Part shown: in pieces, positions 1-6,892 of the stretch
Layout: each line of letters starts with the position of its first letter
How positions within the stretch are numbered: the stretch's first letter is position 1
NCBI GenBank assembly: GCA_900557315.1
Contig: USSI01000014.1
Span: forward strand, 1-15,241
Source: an uncultured Butyricicoccus sp.
Lineage (GTDB): Bacteria; Bacillota; Clostridia; Oscillospirales; Butyricicoccaceae
Length of the DNA: 15,241 bases
Direction: 5' to 3'
The notes under the pieces: generated by a model
The model's database searches: none
What the model was told of the DNA's origin: nothing
The model's input: only the letters and a program-made list of their open reading frames with translations
Translations under genes and position numbers: made by a program

Positions 1-416
1 GACGAGCAGAAGTCGCGATGCGTCACCGGGATGCCCGCGAACGCAGGCGCCGCGAGCGCGCTCGTCACACCCGGGATGACCTGGAACGGCACGTTATTTT
101 CCAGCAGGTATTCGCATTCCTCGCCGCCGCGGCCGAACAGGTAGCAGTCGCCGCCCTTGAGCCGCACGACGTTTTTGCCCGCCTTCGCCAGCCGCACCAG
201 GATTTCGTTGATCTGATCCTGCGGCACGGGATGGTGGTTGTTCTCCTTGCCGACATTGACTCGCTCGGCCGTTTCCGGGATCAGGCCGAGGATGTCCTCG
301 TTCACCAGCCGGTCGAACACGACCGCGTCCGCTTGTTCAATCGCCGCCGCGCCCGCGAGCGTCAGCAGCTCGCGCCCGCCCGGCCCCGCGCCGACCAGCG
401 TTACTTTTCCTGTCAT
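1..416 (-). CDS. cobA: Uroporphyrinogen-III C-methyltransferase (SUMT), 5' part, truncated by the window edge
   Basis: SUMT transfers two methyl groups from S-adenosylmethionine to uroporphyrinogen III, giving precorrin-2, the branch point to siroheme and cobalamin. Only the first 138 codons are visible; the frame stays open to base 1. The translation begins MTGKVTLVGAGPGG, the SAM-binding glycine-rich loop of the tetrapyrrole methylase fold. It continues with VRLKGGD...FGRGGEE, VIPGVTSALAAPA and GIPVTHRD, all signatures of CobA/SUMT as opposed to the other cobalamin methyltransferases. The ATG at 416 overlaps the hemC stop as ATGA and is preceded by a purine-rich GGAGGGGGAG, so this start is firm. 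Many clostridial homologues are fused to HemD (uroporphyrinogen-III synthase) at the C-terminus. That part would lie outside the window, so fusion here is unknown. Confidence 0.95.
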   Translation of the reverse strand, partial: MTGKVTLVGAGPGGRELLTLAGAAAIEQADAVVFDRLVNEDILGLIPETAERVNVGKENNHHPVPQDQINEILVRLAKAGKNVVRLKGGDCYLFGRGGEECEYLLENNVPFQVIPGVTSALAAPAFAGIPVTHRDFCS

Positions 417-1276
417 AGCTCCCCCTCCGCCTGTTGCCTGAGTTGTAAGGCGAGCGTGCGCCCGAGGGCTTCCGCCTCGGTGCGCAGTCCGGTGACCGCG
501 CCGCGCGCGGACCGGCTTTCGTCTTCGGTGACGTACAGCCCGCGCAGATGGAGCAGATTCCCTTCGATCTCGGCATACGCCGCGACCGGCGCAAAGCATC
601 CGCCGCCGAGTGTCCTGACAAACGACCGCTCAGCGGTCGCGCAGTCGTGCGCGTCCGCGTCGTCCAGCTTTTTGACTTCCTCGGCCAGCTCGCCCTCGCG
701 GCCCTGCACGGCGAGGATCGCCTGCCCTGCCGCGGGGATGATCTCGTCCGGCGAAAAGTACCGCGTGATGCGGCCTTCCAGCCCCAGACGGTGCAGCCCT
801 GCCGCCGCGAGCACGAGCGCGCCGTACTCCCCGCGGTCGAGCTTGTCCAAGCGTGTGAGCACGTTGCCGCGCACAGGTTTGACCTCGACCTCCGGGAACA
901 GCGCCGCGAGCTGCACGCGCCGCCGGGCGGACGAACAGCCGATGGGCTTGGATTTGTCCCACTCGCCGCCCTGCGGCAGCACGAGCGCGTCGCGCGCGTC
1001 CTCGCGCCTGGTATAGGCGACGAGCGGCAGCCCCGCCGGCTGCTCCATGGGCACATCCTTCAGGCTGTGCACGGTCATATCGACCCGCCCTTCCGCAAGG
1101 GCGCGGTCCAGCTCCTTGACGAACAGCCCCTTGCCGCCCACCTGATCGAGCGTTTTGTCCAGAATCATGTCGCCGAGCGTCTTCATGGTAATCAGCTCGC
1201 AGTCCCCGAGCGCACGGCAGACCTCCTCGGCCTGCACGACAGCCAGTTTGCTGTCCCGGCTTCCTATTTTAATCAT
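413..1276 (-). CDS. hemC: Porphobilinogen deaminase (hydroxymethylbilane synthase)
   Basis: HemC polymerises four porphobilinogen molecules into hydroxymethylbilane, the linear precursor of uroporphyrinogen III, in the cytoplasm. The 287-residue product is slightly shorter than the usual 300-315. Visible motifs are GSRDSKLA (5-12), HSLKDVP with the likely catalytic Asp at 74, the substrate-binding SSARRR (115-120), and GGGCFAPVAAYA, whose Cys227 is the expected attachment site of the dipyrromethane cofactor. The ATG at 1276 has GGAGG six bases upstream, inside the end of the cobK-sirC gene. The two genes overlap by 8 bases, and the hemC stop overlaps the cobA start as ATGA. Its position in the cobalamin operon implies it serves corrinoid and siroheme synthesis. 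No heme-specific gene is in the window. Confidence 0.97.
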   Translation of the reverse strand: MIKIGSRDSKLAVVQAEEVCRALGDCELITMKTLGDMILDKTLDQVGGKGLFVKELDRALAEGRVDMTVHSLKDVPMEQPAGLPLVAYTRREDARDALVLPQGGEWDKSKPIGCSSARRRVQLAALFPEVEVKPVRGNVLTRLDKLDRGEYGALVLAAAGLHRLGLEGRITRYFSPDEIIPAAGQAILAVQGREGELAEEVKKLDDADAHDCATAERSFVRTLGGGCFAPVAAYAEIEGNLLHLRGLYVTEDESRSARGAVTGLRTEAEALGRTLALQLRQQAEGEL

Positions 1277-2477
1277 GAAATTCCTCCAGTACCGCGCGGA
1301 TGCGCTTTGCCGCTTTGGCGGTCTTGCCGTGCGCCGCGCCGCGCGACACCACGCCCGCCGTCAAGCCCCCTCCCTCGCACACGGCGGGGAAGAAAAAGGT
1401 GGATTCCGCCGCGCAGTCCGCGACGCTGCACGGGATGCCCATTGCTTCGCAGTCCTGCGCGATGCGATGGTTGACCGCGCGGTCATTTGTCGCCGCGACT
1501 GCCAGAAAAGCCCCCGAAAGATCGCTTTTCTCGTAGCCGCGGCAGTGGGTCAGGCCGACGCCTGCCTTATCCTCCGGCGCAACGACGGCCAACTCCGCTC
1601 CGAAACGCCGCAGTACGCCGATGCGCCGCGCGGCGATTTTTCCCGCGCCGAACACCGCGCATTTTTTCCCTTCCAGGGAGACAAACAGCGGAAAACGCGG
1701 CAAGGCTTCCTCCTGCGCCTTCTCAGGTTCGGCCAACCCGAGCTTGTCTGCGAGATACGCCTGCATCTCCCCGAGCGTGCGCCCGGTCTCCATGCGCGGC
1801 CGCGCGATAACCAGTACAGTCGCGCCCACTTCGCGCGCGGCGGACAGTTTTTCAACAAACCCGCCGGACGCGCCCGTGTCCTTGGTGACCAGGATGTCCG
1901 CGCCCGTCTGCCGCAGGAGGGCCGCGTTCATCTCGTGCGAAAACGGCCCCTGCATGGCGATGATATGCGCGCCCGGGAAACCGAGCGCCTCGCACTTTTG
2001 CAGCACGGACGCGGTCGCCAGCACGCGCGGATACAGCCGCTCGCGCCAGTTTTCGACCGCCGTATACGCGTCCAGTTCCTTGCTGCCGGTCGTCAGCAGC
2101 GCCTTGCCCGGGTGCGCGTTCAGCCACGCGACCGCGGCCGCCGTATCCGGTACGGTCTCGCAGCCGTCGCTCCCAGTCGCGGGGCGGAGCAGGCGCTCAT
2201 ACTGCGCGCCGGTCCGGGCGCAGGCCGCGCGCAGGTTGTCGGTCACCGCCGCAGCGTAGGGGTGGGTCGCATCGACCAGCAGCGTGTCCGCGTCCAGCCG
2301 GGCGGCGATTTCCACCGTATCCAGCCGCCCCTCGTGCACGGTGACGCCGTCCATCGGCTCCATCACCGCCGCGCCGTATTCGGTTGCAACGTAGACGTCC
2401 GCCCGCGCGCCGCGCGCGGACAGGAAGCGGCACAGCGCGTGCCCCTCGCTCGTGCCCGAGAAAACAACCAGCTTCAT
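1269..2477 (-). CDS. cobK: Fusion of cobalt-precorrin-6A reductase (CobK/CbiJ) with a precorrin-2 dehydrogenase (SirC/Met8-like) domain
   Basis: A 402-residue protein with two enzymes in tandem. Residues 1 to about 245 are CbiJ/CobK, which uses a nicotinamide cofactor to reduce (cobalt-)precorrin-6A; motifs are FSGTSEGHAL (6-15), DATHPYAAAV (69-78), TTGSKEL (129-135), MQGPFS (175-180) and TKDTGASGG (198-206). After a short Glu-rich linker, residues from about 262 form a Rossmann domain of the precorrin-2 dehydrogenase family: FPLFVSLEGKKCAVFGAGKIAARR, then VAATNDRAVN, and SVAD with Asp354 aligning with the catalytic Asp of SirC/CysG. This half would oxidise precorrin-2 to sirohydrochlorin. 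It lacks the C-terminal helical segment of full-length CysG/Met8-type proteins, so no chelatase function is expected. The ATG at 2477 overlaps the cobJ stop (ATGA); no free Shine-Dalgarno is visible because a 9-bp hairpin abuts the start. Confidence 0.93.
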   Translation of the reverse strand: MKLVVFSGTSEGHALCRFLSARGARADVYVATEYGAAVMEPMDGVTVHEGRLDTVEIAARLDADTLLVDATHPYAAAVTDNLRAACARTGAQYERLLRPATGSDGCETVPDTAAAVAWLNAHPGKALLTTGSKELDAYTAVENWRERLYPRVLATASVLQKCEALGFPGAHIIAMQGPFSHEMNAALLRQTGADILVTKDTGASGGFVEKLSAAREVGATVLVIARPRMETGRTLGEMQAYLADKLGLAEPEKAQEEALPRFPLFVSLEGKKCAVFGAGKIAARRIGVLRRFGAELAVVAPEDKAGVGLTHCRGYEKSDLSGAFLAVAATNDRAVNHRIAQDCEAMGIPCSVADCAAESTFFFPAVCEGGGLTAGVVSRGAAHGKTAKAAKRIRAVLEEFHD

Positions 2478-3202
2478 ACGCCGCGGTACCCCCGCGGCGT
2501 GACCATACGGCCGTTCACCACGCGCGTACGGCTGTTGCCGATAAACACCGTGGTCAGCATATCGACCGCGGTGTCGCGCAATTCGCCGAGCGTGGTCAGC
2601 GTGTATTCCTCGCCCTCGCGGCCGATGTTGCGCACGAGGCCGCACACGGTTTCGGGCGGCTGCACTTCCAGCAGGATGTCGCACGCGCGCCGCAGGTGGC
2701 CCACACGCTTTTTGCTCGCCGGATTGTAGAGCGCGATGCAGAAATCGCCCTGCGCCGCGCCGCGCAGGCGCTGTTCGATGACCTCCCACGGGGTGAGCAG
2801 GTCGGAGAGCGACACGCACGCAAAGTCGCACGTCATGGGCGAGCCGAGCACCGCGCCGCCCGAGCAGGCCGCCGTGATGCCAGGGATGACCTCGACCTCG
2901 ATCTCCGGGTCGTTTTCGCACACCTCGAGCAGCAGTCCCGCCATGCCGTATACGCCCGCGTCGCCGGAGGAGACGACCGCGACTGTCCTCCCCTGCCTGG
3001 CGAGGTCGCGCGCCGCAGTGCAGCGGTCAACCTCTTTTGTCATGCCGGTCTGGATGCGCTCCTTGCCCTCGATCAGGTTTCCGATCAGGTCAAGGTACAG
3101 GCCGTAGCCCGCCACGCAGTCGCATTTCTCGAGCGCGCGCACCGCGCGCAGCGTCATCTGTTCCTCCCCGCCCGGCCCAATGCCGATGCAATACAGCTTC
3201 AT
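2474..3202 (-). CDS. cobJ: Precorrin-3B / cobalt-precorrin-3 C17-methyltransferase (CobJ/CbiH)
   Basis: This SAM-dependent tetrapyrrole methylase methylates C17 and, in the anaerobic pathway as CbiH, drives ring contraction of cobalt-factor III to cobalt-precorrin-4. The 242-residue protein starts MKLYCIGIGPGGEEQMTLRA, with the GxGxGxxxxxT SAM loop. It then shows VAGYGLYLDLI (30-40), VAVVSSGDAGVYGMAG (74-89), EVIPGITAACSGGAVLGSP (104-122), ALYNPASKKR (157-166) and FIGNSRT (220-226), all characteristic of CobJ/CbiH. A longer reading from 3235 is possible but lies inside hemA. The ATG at 3202 overlaps the hemA stop as ATGA and follows a GGAAGGGGAG ribosome binding site, so it is preferred. The protein is stand-alone, not fused to CbiG as in some bacteria. 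Confidence 0.96.
   Translation of the reverse strand: MKLYCIGIGPGGEEQMTLRAVRALEKCDCVAGYGLYLDLIGNLIEGKERIQTGMTKEVDRCTAARDLARQGRTVAVVSSGDAGVYGMAGLLLEVCENDPEIEVEVIPGITAACSGGAVLGSPMTCDFACVSLSDLLTPWEVIEQRLRGAAQGDFCIALYNPASKKRVGHLRRACDILLEVQPPETVCGLVRNIGREGEEYTLTTLGELRDTAVDMLTTVFIGNSRTRVVNGRMVTPRGYRGV
2478..2500 (-). promoter_or_regulatory. 9-bp GC-rich hairpin abutting the cobK-sirC start codon
   Basis: In the mRNA, ACGCCGCGG and CCGCGGCGU form a perfect 9-bp stem with a 5-base loop (GGGUA), ending directly before the AUG of cobK-sirC. It lies in the last codons of cobJ. The only purine-rich run that could act as ribosome binding site is in the loop and 5' arm. Initiation therefore probably depends on ribosomes terminating cobJ at the overlapping stop (translational coupling). 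The inverted repeat is seen directly; the role is inferred. Confidence 0.55.
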
Positions 3203-4401
3203 CTGCCGCTCCCCTTCCTCATATGTGCCAGGCACGCCGCAAGATGCTCGGCGTCCACCAGTTCTTTCATGCCGCCCAGCAGCAGATCGACGGTTTTATT
3301 CACCGCGAGCTCTGCCAGCCCGTCCAGATCGCCGTCCTCATGCAGGCCGCTGTAGGCGTGGTCGTAGTGCAGGCGCGCCAGCGCCTCGTCCTTGACCGCC
3401 GCGATCAGCGGCAGCGCCTGCCGGTAGCCGTACCATTCGTAAAACGCCTGCTCCTCCTCGCCGAGGATGCGCATGGCGACCGCGCGCGCCTCCTCATTAT
3501 GGTCGCCAAGGTCGCCCAGATCGTCCAGATTGAGCAGAGTTACGCGTTTGTCCTCCCCGACCGCCTGCTCGATGTCGCGCGGCATGGCGAGGTCGAGCAG
3601 CAGGCGCGGCGGACTCTGCATTGCCGCGACCTGTTCGGCCGTCAAGGTGAAATGCGGGCTGGTCGTCGCGCTGACCGCGAGGTCCGCGCCGTCCAGCACC
3701 TCGCAGCGCGTGTCATACGGCCATGTATCGCACCCGGCGGGCACGACGGTCTCGCCGTGGTGGTAGCTGCGCAGGGTCACAGTGACTGCGCAGCCCTGCG
3801 CCCGCAGGGTGGAGGCCGCAAGGCGGCCCATTTCGCCGTTGCCGATCACGACCGCGCGCTTGCCCTCGAGCGAGCCGAAAAAGTCCTTCGCCCGCCGCGC
3901 GCCGACCTCGGCCGCGGACGCGGGCACGCCGGTCAGCCTTGTCTCGGTGCGCACGCGCTTGCCCGCCGTCACCGCGCGCCGGAACAGCGTGTCCAGCACA
4001 GCGTCCACGGTTTTGGCCTCGCGCGCGAGCGCCACCGCGCCCTTGACCTGCGAGACGATCTGGTCGTCGCCGAAAATCTGGCTCTCCAGCCCGGCGGCGA
4101 CCTGCATCAGATGATGTACGGCGTCCTCCCCGGTGCGCGTGATGCTGTAGCCGCGGTATTCCGCCGCGTCAAAGCCCGCCGCCTCGGCCAGCACCGCGAG
4201 CGCATCGAGCTGCGCGCCCTCCGCACCGTGCAGGTACAGCTCGGTCCGGTTGCAGGTCGCGAGCAGCACACAGCCCGCGACTCCCTCCATCGCCGCAATG
4301 CACGGCAGCAGCGCCTGCACCTGCCCGCGCACCAGCGAGACACGCTCGCGCTTTTCCAGCGGCGCATGGACAAAATCAATGCCCGTCATACACAAGCTCA
4401 C
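3199..4401 (-). CDS. hemA: Glutamyl-tRNA reductase, GTG start
   Basis: HemA reduces glutamyl-tRNA(Glu) with NADPH to glutamate-1-semialdehyde, the first committed step of the C5 route to all tetrapyrroles. The 400-residue product contains the catalytic cysteine in LATCNRTELY (Cys50), the conserved GLESQIFGDDQI (104-115), the dinucleotide-binding AVVIGNGEMGRLA (183-195), and LLLDLAMPRDIE (267-278). The C-terminal helical region is shorter than in many proteins but plausible. Start choice: a GTG at 4401 is nine bases after a clean GGAGG, whereas the in-frame ATG at 4389 would be 21 bases away, so GTG is preferred. A 27-base gap separates it from cbiG, the only non-overlapping junction between cbiD and cobA. 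Its place under a cobalamin riboswitch suggests that corrinoid demand gates precursor entry. Confidence 0.95.
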   Translation of the reverse strand: MSLCMTGIDFVHAPLEKRERVSLVRGQVQALLPCIAAMEGVAGCVLLATCNRTELYLHGAEGAQLDALAVLAEAAGFDAAEYRGYSITRTGEDAVHHLMQVAAGLESQIFGDDQIVSQVKGAVALAREAKTVDAVLDTLFRRAVTAGKRVRTETRLTGVPASAAEVGARRAKDFFGSLEGKRAVVIGNGEMGRLAASTLRAQGCAVTVTLRSYHHGETVVPAGCDTWPYDTRCEVLDGADLAVSATTSPHFTLTAEQVAAMQSPPRLLLDLAMPRDIEQAVGEDKRVTLLNLDDLGDLGDHNEEARAVAMRILGEEEQAFYEWYGYRQALPLIAAVKDEALARLHYDHAYSGLHEDGDLDGLAELAVNKTVDLLLGGMKELVDAEHLAACLAHMRKGSGR

Positions 4402-4410
4402 AACAGCAAT

Positions 4411-4415
4411 CCTCC
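4411..4415 (-). promoter_or_regulatory. Ribosome binding site deciding the hemA GTG start
   Basis: GGAGG on the minus strand, nine bases before GTG 4401. It lies in the 27-base cbiG-hemA spacer and is placed to serve GTG rather than the downstream ATG at 4389. hemA thus has an independent initiation site rather than the ATGA coupling of its neighbours. Confidence 0.7.
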
Positions 4416-4428
4416 AAAAATCCTCTTG

Positions 4429-5451
4429 TCACGCAAATGTCACGCGGAAGTCCCGCGCCGCGAGCGCCACGGTCACGCCGTCCCGCACGGTCTTGCGGCA
4501 GAGCAGCCTGCCGCCGCCCGCGGCGCACACCGCCGCGCGCTCGCATACGTTATCCACCCCCACGGTCTCCGCGACAAAGGCGGACGGGGTGAAGTCCCCC
4601 GCGGCCTGCCGCAGCGTTTCCGCCGGGAAGGTGGCCAGCGCAAGGCCGTGCGTTTCGCAGAACAGCAGCAGCCCCGGCTCGTCTTTCTTGATGTCAATGC
4701 TCGCCGCGCCGCAGACCGACTCCCACGGTACGCCTGCCGCCGCAAGCGCCTCCTGCACCGCGGTTTCGATCTTTTCTGCGTCCGTCCCCCGGCGGCAGCC
4801 GATGCCCGCATACACGATGCGCGGCACGAGATGCAGGGTATGCGCAAACGGCGCAGCCTTTGTGTCAAACCCGATCACAAAGCCGCTCTCCGCGTCTGCG
4901 TCCAGGCTGATATGCGCGGGCAGCCGCCCGTCCACCGGGAAGTCCGACCGCACGCCCACGGTTTCACCGCGCAGCAGCGCGCCGGACACATATTTGATGT
5001 TCGGCGGGTCGAGCACCGTGCAGCCGTTGTCCTTGGCCCAGTTATCGACCGCGAACACGCCTCGCCCGTCGGTCGCGGTCGTGACGACCGCCTGCGCGCC
5101 GAGGCCGTCCGCCAGCCGTTCGGCCAGCGCGTTCGCCCCGCCCAGGTGCCCGGACAGCACCGGAATGACGAATTTGCCCGCCTCGTCGATCACGATAACC
5201 GCGGGGTCATACGCCTTGCCCGCAAGGTACGGCGCGACCGCGCGCACCGCGATGCCCGCCGCGCCCACGAACACGATCAGGTCACAGTCCACCATCGCCT
5301 GCTGCGCAAAGCGCGACAGCGAGGTGCCCGCGAGCGACCGATCGACCGTGCGGGCGTACCGCTCGGTCAGGAAATCCGGCAGCAGCGCTGCGGCCTTCGC
5401 CGCCGTGCGCGCGCCGGCCTCAGTGAAAGACACGAACTTCGCGTGCTTCAT
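4429..5451 (-). CDS. cbiG: Cobalt-precorrin-5A hydrolase (CbiG)
   Basis: CbiG opens the delta-lactone ring of cobalt-precorrin-5A and releases the two-carbon unit as acetaldehyde, a step specific to the anaerobic pathway. The 340-residue protein shows the three-part family layout. The N-terminal region has DLIVFVGAAGIAVRAVAPYL (57-76). A central part has VIDEAGKFVIPVLSGHLGGANALA (87-110) and TTATDGRGVFAVDNWA (124-139). The C-terminal domain has YAGIGCRRGT (214-223), ASIDIKKDEPGL (250-261) and GVDNVCERAA (298-307). The ATG overlaps the cobM stop as ATGA, with GAGG about 7 bases upstream inside cobM. It is strong evidence that this operon is the cbi-type, oxygen-independent route. Confidence 0.97.
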   Translation of the reverse strand: MKHAKFVSFTEAGARTAAKAAALLPDFLTERYARTVDRSLAGTSLSRFAQQAMVDCDLIVFVGAAGIAVRAVAPYLAGKAYDPAVIVIDEAGKFVIPVLSGHLGGANALAERLADGLGAQAVVTTATDGRGVFAVDNWAKDNGCTVLDPPNIKYVSGALLRGETVGVRSDFPVDGRLPAHISLDADAESGFVIGFDTKAAPFAHTLHLVPRIVYAGIGCRRGTDAEKIETAVQEALAAAGVPWESVCGAASIDIKKDEPGLLLFCETHGLALATFPAETLRQAAGDFTPSAFVAETVGVDNVCERAAVCAAGGGRLLCRKTVRDGVTVALAARDFRVTFA

Positions 5452-6203
5452 TGGCTCGCCTCGCGGAAGCCGGTCGTAAACGCCGGGTCATACAGCTTGG
5501 AGCGGTCGTACTCGTCGCCTAAAAAGCCGCCGACCGTGATGAGCGCGGTTTTGGTCACGCCCTCGCGCGCCGCCGCCGCGGCCAGCCCCGCAACCGTCGT
5601 GCGGATGACCTTTTCATCCGGCCAGGTCGCCTTGTAGACGATCGCCGCCGGGGTTTCGGGCGCGTAACCGCCCGCAATCAGCCGCTGGGACAGTCTTTCG
5701 AGCTGCCCTGCGGACAGGAAGATCACCATGGTCGCGCCGTGCGCGGCGAGCGACTCGATCTGCTCCTTTTCCGGTACCGGGGTACGCCCCTCCATACGGG
5801 TCAAAATCACCGTCTGGCTGACGTTCGGCAGGGTGTATTCCGCCTTGAGCGCCGCCGCCGCGCCGCAGAACGAGGACACGCCCGGGCAGACCTCGTAAGC
5901 AAGCCCCAGCTTGTCCAGCTCGTCCATCTGCTCACGGTGCGCGCCGTAGACGCACGGGTCGCCCGTGTGCAGCCGCACAACAGTTTTTCCCGCCCTGGCC
6001 GCGGGCGCCATGACCGCGATGACCTCCTCAAGCGTCATCCTGGCGCTGTCGTAGACCTCGCAGCCCTCTTTTTTATATTCCAGCAGCGCGGGGTTGACCA
6101 GCGAACCGGCATAGACGATCACGTCCGCCTCGCGGAGCAGCTTCGCGCCGCGCACGGTAATCAGGTCGGGCGCGCCCGAGCCTGCGCCGACAAAGTAGAT
6201 CAT
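5448..6203 (-). CDS. cobM: (Cobalt-)precorrin-4 C11-methyltransferase (CobM/CbiF)
   Basis: This SAM-dependent methylase methylates C11 of cobalt-precorrin-4 to give cobalt-precorrin-5A, the substrate of the adjacent CbiG. The 251-residue length is typical. Motifs are MIYFVGAGSGAPDLITVRG (SAM loop), DVIVYAGSLVNPALL (27-41), VVRLHTGDPCVYGAHREQM (75-93), YEVCPGVSSFCGAAAALKAEYTLP (103-126), ILTRMEGRTPVPE (133-145) and IVYKATWPDEK (188-198). This set is diagnostic for CobM/CbiF. The start overlaps the cobI stop (ATGA) and is preceded by AAGGAGG about 8 bases upstream. Confidence 0.97.
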   Translation of the reverse strand: MIYFVGAGSGAPDLITVRGAKLLREADVIVYAGSLVNPALLEYKKEGCEVYDSARMTLEEVIAVMAPAARAGKTVVRLHTGDPCVYGAHREQMDELDKLGLAYEVCPGVSSFCGAAAALKAEYTLPNVSQTVILTRMEGRTPVPEKEQIESLAAHGATMVIFLSAGQLERLSQRLIAGGYAPETPAAIVYKATWPDEKVIRTTVAGLAAAAAREGVTKTALITVGGFLGDEYDRSKLYDPAFTTGFREASQ

Positions 6204-6892
6204 GCCTGCCCCTCCTTGACGAGAATGATGGAAAAGTAACCGGTCGGGTCGTCCATCGTCGAAAGATCGGTCACAATGCGCTGCCCTTCCATGCCGCAGC
6301 GCTCGACGAGCGCCGCGTTTTGCAGCGCGCCGCGCGCGGCCAGCTTGTCGCGCACCGCGAGGATGGACTTGCCCGCCTTCATCAGCACCTTGCTGCCCGC
6401 GAGGTCAAGGCCCTCGTCCACCGCGCCGTGCGACGCGGGGATGATGTGCAGCATCTCGCCGTCCTCGCACAGGGCGCGGCCGAGTGCGGCCGCCGCCGCG
6501 CAGAAGGACGGCACGCCGGGCACCAGCTCGGTCTCATACCCGCGCGCGGCCACGCGCCTCACCACATACCAGCAGGTCGAATACACGGTCGGGTCGCCGA
6601 GCGTCAGGAACGCGACGTCCTTGCCCTCGTCCAGCAGCGCGCAGATTTCGTCCGCGGCGCGGTCGTGGCTCGCGTCCCGCGCGGCCTTGTCACGCGTCAT
6701 CGGCATGTCGCAGTGCAGCACCGGCTTGTCCCCGATGTATGCCGCCGCGATGGCCAGCGCGGCCTGGTCGCCCGCGCCCGACTGCGGCACCGCGACAACC
6801 GCACATTCCCGGATCACACGGATGGCCTTGGCGGTCAACAGCTCGGGGTCGCCCGGGCCGACGCCCACGCCGTACAGTTTTGCTTTGCTCAT
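6200..6892 (-). CDS. cobI: (Cobalt-)precorrin-2 C20-methyltransferase (CobI/CbiL)
   Basis: CobI/CbiL adds the C20 methyl group to (cobalt-)precorrin-2, the first step committed to corrin rather than siroheme. The 230-residue protein begins with the SAM loop LYGVGVGPGDPELLTAKAIR. It continues with the CbiL-specific CDMPMTRDKAARDASHDRAA segment (61-80), VAFLTLGDPTVYSTCWYV (93-110), ELVPGVPSFCAAAAALGRAL (122-141), VLMKAGKS (169-176), and VERCGMEGQRIVTDL (196-210). It is joined by ATGA overlaps to cbiD upstream and cobM downstream. GAGGG lies about 7 bases before the ATG. In this anaerobic context the substrate is expected to be cobalt-factor II (cobalt-sirohydrochlorin). Confidence 0.96.
   Translation of the reverse strand: MSKAKLYGVGVGPGDPELLTAKAIRVIRECAVVAVPQSGAGDQAALAIAAAYIGDKPVLHCDMPMTRDKAARDASHDRAADEICALLDEGKDVAFLTLGDPTVYSTCWYVVRRVAARGYETELVPGVPSFCAAAAALGRALCEDGEMLHIIPASHGAVDEGLDLAGSKVLMKAGKSILAVRDKLAARGALQNAALVERCGMEGQRIVTDLSTMDDPTGYFSIILVKEGQA

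Noticed and set aside
1155..2729. 524-codon open frame on the plus strand
   Set aside because: It is antisense to hemC, cobK-sirC and cobJ, with an Arg/Ala-rich shadow composition and no domain signature.
3037..5637. 866-codon open frame on the plus strand
   Set aside because: It is antisense to cobJ, hemA and cbiG, which have unmistakable family motifs. Its translation is low-complexity, rich in Arg, His, Gln and Ala, as expected for a shadow frame in GC-rich DNA. No ribosome binding site or known motif is seen.
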